Shown one piece after another: positions 13,499 to 17,293 of a DNA stretch of 17,293 nt (positions are counted from its first letter, which is position 1; every line of letters begins with the position of its first letter). Below the pieces are notes generated by a model. It was not told the DNA's origin, searched no databases, and saw only the letters and a list, made by a program, of their open reading frames with translations. This DNA is from IDS-8 sp965651325 (lineage in GTDB: Bacteria > Pseudomonadota > Gammaproteobacteria > Steroidobacterales > Woeseiaceae): assembly GCA_965651325.1 (NCBI GenBank), contig CBFGSB010000054.1, positions 1-17,293 on the forward strand, in the 5' to 3' direction. Both the position numbers and the translations under genes were made by a program.

Positions 13499-14278
13499 AT
13501 GACTGCCAGACGTCTTTACCTGCTGATCGGCCTGCTCGCGGCCGCACCGTTGTCGGTGGCCGACACGGTGAGCGTGGCCGTGGCCGCGAACTTCGCCGAC
13601 GCGCTGCGCGAGCTCCAACCCGCCTACGAGGAGGAGAGCGGTCACACGCTGCGCATCAGCAGCGCGTCGACCGGCATCCTGTACGCGCAGATACGGCACG
13701 GCGCGCCCTACGACGTGTTCCTCGCCGCCGACCGCGAGCGGCCGGAGCTGCTCGTCGAGGCCGGGCTTGCTGACGCTCCTTCGGCGTTCGTGTACGCGCG
13801 CGGGCGACTGGTGCTGTGGAGCGCCGACCCCGAGCGGGTCGACGGCCGCGGCGACGTCCTGCGCCGCGGCGATTTCGATCACCTCGCGTTGGCGAACCCG
13901 CGTACCGCGCCGTATGGCATGGCGGCCCTGCAGGTGCTGGAACGGCTCGGGCTCGCGCAGGCGCTGGCCGATCGCCTGGTCACCGGCGAGAGCGTGGCGC
14001 AGGCCTGGCATTTCGTGGTCAGCGGGAACGCCGAGCTGGGCTTCGTCGCGCTGTCCCAGCCGCTTGCCGCCGGGCGATTCGGCAGTCACTGGCTCGTCCC
14101 GCAGCACCTGTACGAGCCCGTCGAACAGATGGCGGTATTGCTTACCCGTGCGCGGAAAAATTCCGCGGCGCGCGCCTTGATGGAATTCCTGCAATCGGAT
14201 CCGGCGATCGTCAAGATAAACGAGCTGGGCTACGCCGCCGGCAGCGAGGCAGTGGCGTCACCCGGCGACGGACCATGA
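13499..14278 (+). CDS. modA: Molybdate ABC transporter, periplasmic substrate-binding protein ModA
   Basis: The 259-residue protein has a signal peptide (MTARR, hydrophobic core, likely cut after SVA at residue 21). Family motifs are VAVAANFADAL (26-36), SSASTGILYAQI (54-65) with candidate oxyanion-binding Ser/Thr, GAPYDVFLAAD (68-78), NPRTAPYG, and YEPVEQMAVLL near the C-terminus. It resembles the AAN-F type ModA proteins that end near 255 residues. ModA captures molybdate or tungstate in the periplasm and passes it to ModBC. The 97-bp upstream gap from the kinase gene holds no clear Shine-Dalgarno, ModE box or molybdenum-cofactor riboswitch. Its stop overlaps modB by ATGA. Confidence 0.93.
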   Translation: MTARRLYLLIGLLAAAPLSVADTVSVAVAANFADALRELQPAYEEESGHTLRISSASTGILYAQIRHGAPYDVFLAADRERPELLVEAGLADAPSAFVYARGRLVLWSADPERVDGRGDVLRRGDFDHLALANPRTAPYGMAALQVLERLGLAQALADRLVTGESVAQAWHFVVSGNAELGFVALSQPLAAGRFGSHWLVPQHLYEPVEQMAVLLTRARKNSAARALMEFLQSDPAIVKINELGYAAGSEAVASPGDGP

Positions 14279-14967
14279 CGCCCGACGCGCTCACAACAGC
14301 CGCCCTCACCCTCCGGCTCGCCGCAACCGCCACTGTCCTGCTGCTGTTCCTCGGCACACCGCTTGCGTGGTGGCTGGCCACGACGCGCTCGCGCTGGCGC
14401 CGGCCGGTCAATGCGCTCGTCGCGCTGCCGCTGGTGCTGCCGCCGACGGTGCTGGGCTTTTACCTGCTCATCGTGTTCAGCCCTGGTGGCGCGATCGGCC
14501 GCCTGACGGAATGGCTCGGAATCGGGTCGCTCAATTTCACCTTCAGCGGCCTCGTGATCGCGTCCGTCATTTACTCGCTGCCGTTCACCGTGCAGCCGCT
14601 GCAAGCCGCCTTCGCCGCGATCGGGCCGCGGCCGCTGGAAGTGGCGGCGACGCTCGGCGCGGGGGGCTTCGACCGGTTCTTCCGCGTGGTGCTGCCGCTG
14701 GCCCGGACGGGCGTGCTCGCCGCGGTGATCTTGAGTTTCGCGCATACGGTCGGCGAGTTCGGCGTGGTGCTGATGATCGGCGGCAATATTCCGGGCGAGA
14801 CGCGCGTGCTGTCGGTCGCGATCTACGATCACGTCGAGTCCCTGGAATACGGCCAGGCGCACTGGCTCGCGGCGTCCCTGCTGCTGTTTTCCTTCATTGC
14901 GCTGCTGCTCGTGAACCTGTCGAGTCGCCAGCGCCTGTTCGGCGGCAGGCAACGTGCCGCCGCCTGA
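14275..14967 (+). CDS. modB: Molybdate ABC transporter permease ModB
   Basis: The 230-residue integral membrane protein shows about five hydrophobic segments (roughly 8-35, 45-68, 90-110, 138-160, 195-216). It has the EAA-type cytoplasmic loop EVAATLGAGGFDRFF (122-136) that contacts ModC, and the ModB-typical ALPLVLPPTVLGFYLL. The length matches the family. Its ATG overlaps the modA stop as ATGA, which gives translational coupling and fixes the start. It forms the inner-membrane channel for molybdate. Confidence 0.95.
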   Translation: MTPDALTTAALTLRLAATATVLLLFLGTPLAWWLATTRSRWRRPVNALVALPLVLPPTVLGFYLLIVFSPGGAIGRLTEWLGIGSLNFTFSGLVIASVIYSLPFTVQPLQAAFAAIGPRPLEVAATLGAGGFDRFFRVVLPLARTGVLAAVILSFAHTVGEFGVVLMIGGNIPGETRVLSVAIYDHVESLEYGQAHWLAASLLLFSFIALLLVNLSSRQRLFGGRQRAAA

Positions 14968-14970
14968 GGG
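14966..14970 (+). promoter_or_regulatory. Ribosome binding site deciding the modC start
   Basis: GAGGG overlaps the modB TGA stop and lies 10 nt before the ATG at 14981. It supports this start over the upstream GTG at 14954, which would overlap modB and add nine residues not expected in ModC. Confidence 0.55.
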
Positions 14971-14980
14971 TTTGAACGGG

Positions 14981-16036
14981 ATGCGGCTGCGTTTCGCGGC
15001 GAAGCGGCGCGGCTTCGCGCTGGCCGCCGATCTCGCCCTGCCCGCGCGCGGCACCACTGCCCTGTTCGGGCGTTCCGGGTCCGGCAAAACGACCCTGCTC
15101 CGCTGCATCGCGGGCCTTGAGCCTGCGATTCGCGGACATTTCAGCATCGGCGATACCGTCTACCAGAACGACGATGCGTTCGTCCCGCCGCACCGGCGCG
15201 GCTTCGGCTACGTGTTCCAGCAGCCCGCCCTGTTCGAGCACCTCGACGTCATCGGCAACCTGCGATTCGGCGAGCGCCGCGCGGGTGGCGGCCCGCTGAC
15301 GCTGGACCGGGTCAGCAGCCTGCTCCGGCTGGAACCCTTGCTGCGGCGCGACCCGTATTCGCTGTCGGGGGGCGAGCAGCAGCGCGTCGCGATCGGCCGC
15401 GCGCTGCTCAGCCAACCGCGGCTGCTGTTGCTGGACGAGCCGCTGGCCGGGCTCGACCTCGACAGCCGCGACGAGATCCTGGACTGCCTCGATGCACTGC
15501 ATCGCGAGCTCGACATCCCGATGCTGTACGTGAGCCACGTGCCGATGGAGGTGCAGCGCCTTGCCGATTACCTGGTGCTGCTGGACGACGGACAGGTGAT
15601 CGCAAACGGCGCGATCAACGACGTGCTGACAACGCCGGGCCTCGCCCTGAGCCGGGCCGATGAAGCGGCCGCCCTGCTTCCGGCGACCGTGCGGCGCCAT
15701 GTCAGCAGCTTCCACCTCACCGAGCTGGAGGTCCCGGGCGGCAGCATCTACGTGCCGGCGCAGGATCTCGATCTCGGCGCCACGCTCAGGCTGCGTATCC
15801 TCGCGCGCGACGTGAGCATCGCGCTCCAGAGGATCGAGGACACGAGCATCAGCAACGTGCTGGACGCCGGCGTCCTCGGCATCCATGACGATACCGACCC
15901 GGCCAACCGCCTCCTGCGGCTGGACGTTGGCGGCACGACCATCCTGTCGCGCATCACCTGGCGCTCGGTGGAGCGCCTGCAGCTCCGGCCCGGCATGCGG
16001 GTGTTCGCGCAGGTAAAGAGCGTCGCGCTCGCCTAG
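14981..16036 (+). CDS. modC: Molybdate ABC transporter ATP-binding protein ModC
   Basis: The 351-residue protein is close to the usual ModC length. Walker A GRSGSGKT is at 30-37, the ABC signature LSGGEQQ at 128-134, Walker B LLLLDE at 148-153 with catalytic Glu153, and switch His186 in YVSHV. The C-terminal third carries the TOBE/Mop-type region (about 287-349) that binds molybdate in ModC and can inhibit transport. It powers ModAB import. The gene follows modB by 13 bp. Its TAG stop lies inside a CTAG that also ends the convergent hydrolase gene, so no room exists between them for a terminator. Confidence 0.95.
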   Translation: MRLRFAAKRRGFALAADLALPARGTTALFGRSGSGKTTLLRCIAGLEPAIRGHFSIGDTVYQNDDAFVPPHRRGFGYVFQQPALFEHLDVIGNLRFGERRAGGGPLTLDRVSSLLRLEPLLRRDPYSLSGGEQQRVAIGRALLSQPRLLLLDEPLAGLDLDSRDEILDCLDALHRELDIPMLYVSHVPMEVQRLADYLVLLDDGQVIANGAINDVLTTPGLALSRADEAAALLPATVRRHVSSFHLTELEVPGGSIYVPAQDLDLGATLRLRILARDVSIALQRIEDTSISNVLDAGVLGIHDDTDPANRLLRLDVGGTTILSRITWRSVERLQLRPGMRVFAQVKSVALA

Positions 16037-16698
16037 TGCTTCAAAGGATCGAACTCGCCGCGCTTCAGGAAGGCCGCGACCTGGTCGGCGACGGCGGCAG
16101 ACCAGACGAGTCCGGTGTGGGTGACCGGCAGTACGAGGTGGCTTTTTGCGCCGGGCAGGCGCGTTTCCGACACGCCGACCGTGCCGTCGTTGTCCTCATC
16201 GAAGTGGGCGAGCAGGCGGCCGGCGCCGACCGCGCGGTTGCCAGCGATGACGCCGACCTCGCGGCCCTCCGTTACGGGCAGGCACCACTCGCATGCCGGC
16301 TCCTTCAATACGCCTTCCGTGATCGTGTGGCCGAGCATCCCACGGCCCCAGCGCCAGCGCTCGAGCCCGATCGCGGCGCGCGAGCCACAAAGCGGCGAGC
16401 CCAGGCACACGACCCGCCCTTCCGGTGCCTCCGGATGCTGTGCCAGGGTTCGCAGCGCGAGCACGCCGCCCAGGCTGTGCCCCACCAGGTGCACGGGCCC
16501 ACCGCCCGCGTCGCGCGCCGCCGCCGCGGTGAACTCCGCGAGCCGGTCCGCGTTGTCATCCAGGCCGACCCGCACGGCCCGGTAATCGAACAGCCGGCCC
16601 GCGTACCCGTGCCGGGATTCCAGGTGCTGCTTGAGCCAGGTCATTATCGCGCCGGGCATCCAGATGCCGTGCACGAAGACGATCGTTTCAGCGCTCAC
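16033..16698 (-). CDS. Alpha/beta-hydrolase (lipase/esterase-like)
   Basis: From the GTG at 16698 the protein has 221 residues, without signal peptide. The oxyanion HG motif is FVHGIW (8-13), the nucleophile elbow GHSLGG has Ser75, and the likely remaining triad members are Asp171 in NDGTV and His194 in THTGL. This pattern fits PGAP1-like/LipA-type (COG1075) cytoplasmic hydrolases; the substrate is unknown. The start overlaps the nudB stop as GTGA, so it is probably translated by coupling after aspS and nudB. An ATG upstream at 16845 lies inside nudB and its extra residues are the nudB antisense-frame shadow, so I reject it. Confidence 0.85.
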   Translation of the reverse strand: MSAETIVFVHGIWMPGAIMTWLKQHLESRHGYAGRLFDYRAVRVGLDDNADRLAEFTAAAARDAGGGPVHLVGHSLGGVLALRTLAQHPEAPEGRVVCLGSPLCGSRAAIGLERWRWGRGMLGHTITEGVLKEPACEWCLPVTEGREVGVIAGNRAVGAGRLLAHFDEDNDGTVGVSETRLPGAKSHLVLPVTHTGLVWSAAVADQVAAFLKRGEFDPLKH

Positions 16699-17156
16699 AG
16701 GGTGGACTCCAGCTCTCGCAACGCCGCGCGATTGGTCCAGGACCAGACGGTCTCGATGGCCTCCGCGAGCGGGAGCCACTGGAACCCGGAATGCTCGCTC
16801 TCGTCCAGCGTGATCTCGCAGGGCGCCGGCACCCGGTAGCGCCACTCGTACTCCACGTTGGTCGTCACGCCGGGCGCGTAGCGGTTCCGCCAGCGCGGGT
16901 CGATGACGAACGTGCGCTGCACGCCGCTGAACGTAAGCTCCCCCTCGTTAGTCAGTCCCGTTTCCTCCTGCAACTCGCGCGCCGCCGCCTCGGCGGCGCT
17001 CTCGCCTTCGCCGAGGCTGCCGGTGACCGATTGCCAGAAATCGAACGGGCGATGGCGCCTCAGGAGCAGCACGCTACCGTCGGCAGCGTAGATGACGATG
17101 AGCACCGACTCCGGGCGACGAACCGCCGCCGGAGTCGGGTCGCCCGCCGCGCGCAT
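16695..17156 (-). CDS. nudB: Dihydroneopterin triphosphate diphosphatase NudB (Nudix hydrolase)
   Basis: The 153-residue protein has a complete Nudix box at 46-68 (G-x5-E-x7-RELQEETGL), preceded by FWQSVTGS, which is typical of NudB. NudB removes pyrophosphate from dihydroneopterin triphosphate in folate synthesis. The N-terminus RRPESVLIVIYA aligns with the known start region of the family, so the ATG at 17156 is used. A longer frame to 17249 would run into aspS. The gene lies 5 bp after aspS, matching the aspS-nudB order of many gammaproteobacteria including E. coli. Confidence 0.92.
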   Translation of the reverse strand: MRAAGDPTPAAVRRPESVLIVIYAADGSVLLLRRHRPFDFWQSVTGSLGEGESAAEAAARELQEETGLTNEGELTFSGVQRTFVIDPRWRNRYAPGVTTNVEYEWRYRVPAPCEITLDESEHSGFQWLPLAEAIETVWSWTNRAALRELESTL

Positions 17157-17161
17157 GCTGG

Positions 17162-17293
17162 CTATTCGCTCCGGCGGGCCCGTACGCGGATGCCGAGCTC
17201 GCGGAGCTGGTCCTCGGAAACTTCGCCAGGTGCGTTCGTGAGCGGGCAACTCGCCGACTGGGTTTTCGGGAACGCGATGACCTCGCGGATGCT
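17162..17293 (-). CDS. aspS: Aspartyl-tRNA synthetase AspS, C-terminal 43 residues (rest outside window)
   Basis: The minus-strand frame is open from the right edge to TAG at 17164-17162. It begins SIREVIAFPKTQSASCPLTN, the conserved end of the bacterial AspS catalytic core (IREVIAFPKT followed by a Cys/Thr-Asn/Glu-Ala-Pro segment). The last residues (LRELGIRVRARRSE) match the usual short tail. AspS charges tRNA-Asp. It is the first visible gene of the leftward aspS-nudB-hydrolase unit. Confidence 0.93.
   Translation of the reverse strand, partial: SIREVIAFPKTQSASCPLTNAPGEVSEDQLRELGIRVRARRSE

Noticed and set aside
16036..16839. 267-codon plus-strand frame following modC
   Set aside because: It is antisense to the hydrolase and nudB, both of which have catalytic motifs on the minus strand.

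Overview
The window is a 17.3 kb, gap-free, visibly GC-rich chromosomal segment. The aspS-nudB pair, a proteobacterial MutS and the protein families present point to a gammaproteobacterium, perhaps near the Xanthomonadales/Steroidobacterales/Woeseiales; that placement is inference from gene content. I see no tRNA, rRNA, CRISPR array, insertion sequence or phage gene. No gene-free stretch exceeds about 130 bp.

Layout, left to right. (1) 1-960 (+): 3' part of mutS, cut by the window edge. (2) 1088-13401 (+): four genes on one strand that look like one accessory locus. They are an ECF sigma factor of the TIGR02999/ECF43-like type, a 2792-residue exported mosaic protein, an 81-residue Gly/Pro-rich lipoprotein, and a 976-residue transmembrane Ser/Thr kinase with about 11 C-terminal TPRs. 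(3) 13499-16036 (+): modA-modB-modC, a molybdate ABC importer. (4) 17293-16033 (-): the 3' end of aspS, then nudB, then an alpha/beta hydrolase, tightly packed and converging on modC. The stop codons of modC and the hydrolase share a single CTAG.

The four-gene locus is the interesting part. The sigma factor lacks the acidic patch normally found in sigma region 2.2 and has Thr residues there, which fits the kinase-activated ECF paradigm (EcfP/PknT of Vibrio parahaemolyticus). The kinase would have its catalytic domain in the cytoplasm and its TPR domain outside the membrane. The giant protein has a Sec signal peptide and a rod of HYR, cadherin-like, PKD-like, Calx-beta and thrombospondin type 3 (TSP3) calcium-binding modules. 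Two beta-propellers sit inside this rod. An NHL-type propeller splits a cadherin-like domain, and a seven-unit RCC1-like propeller sits between two ten-unit TSP3 arrays. The protein ends without a recognisable anchor, and the next gene, behind a strong Shine-Dalgarno, is a small lipoprotein. My working model (inference) is a surface or periplasmic calcium-stiffened structure whose state is sensed by the TPR kinase and passed to the sigma factor.

The mod operon and the aspS-nudB-hydrolase group are ordinary housekeeping or metabolic units. Nothing in the sequence links them functionally to the sigma/kinase locus.
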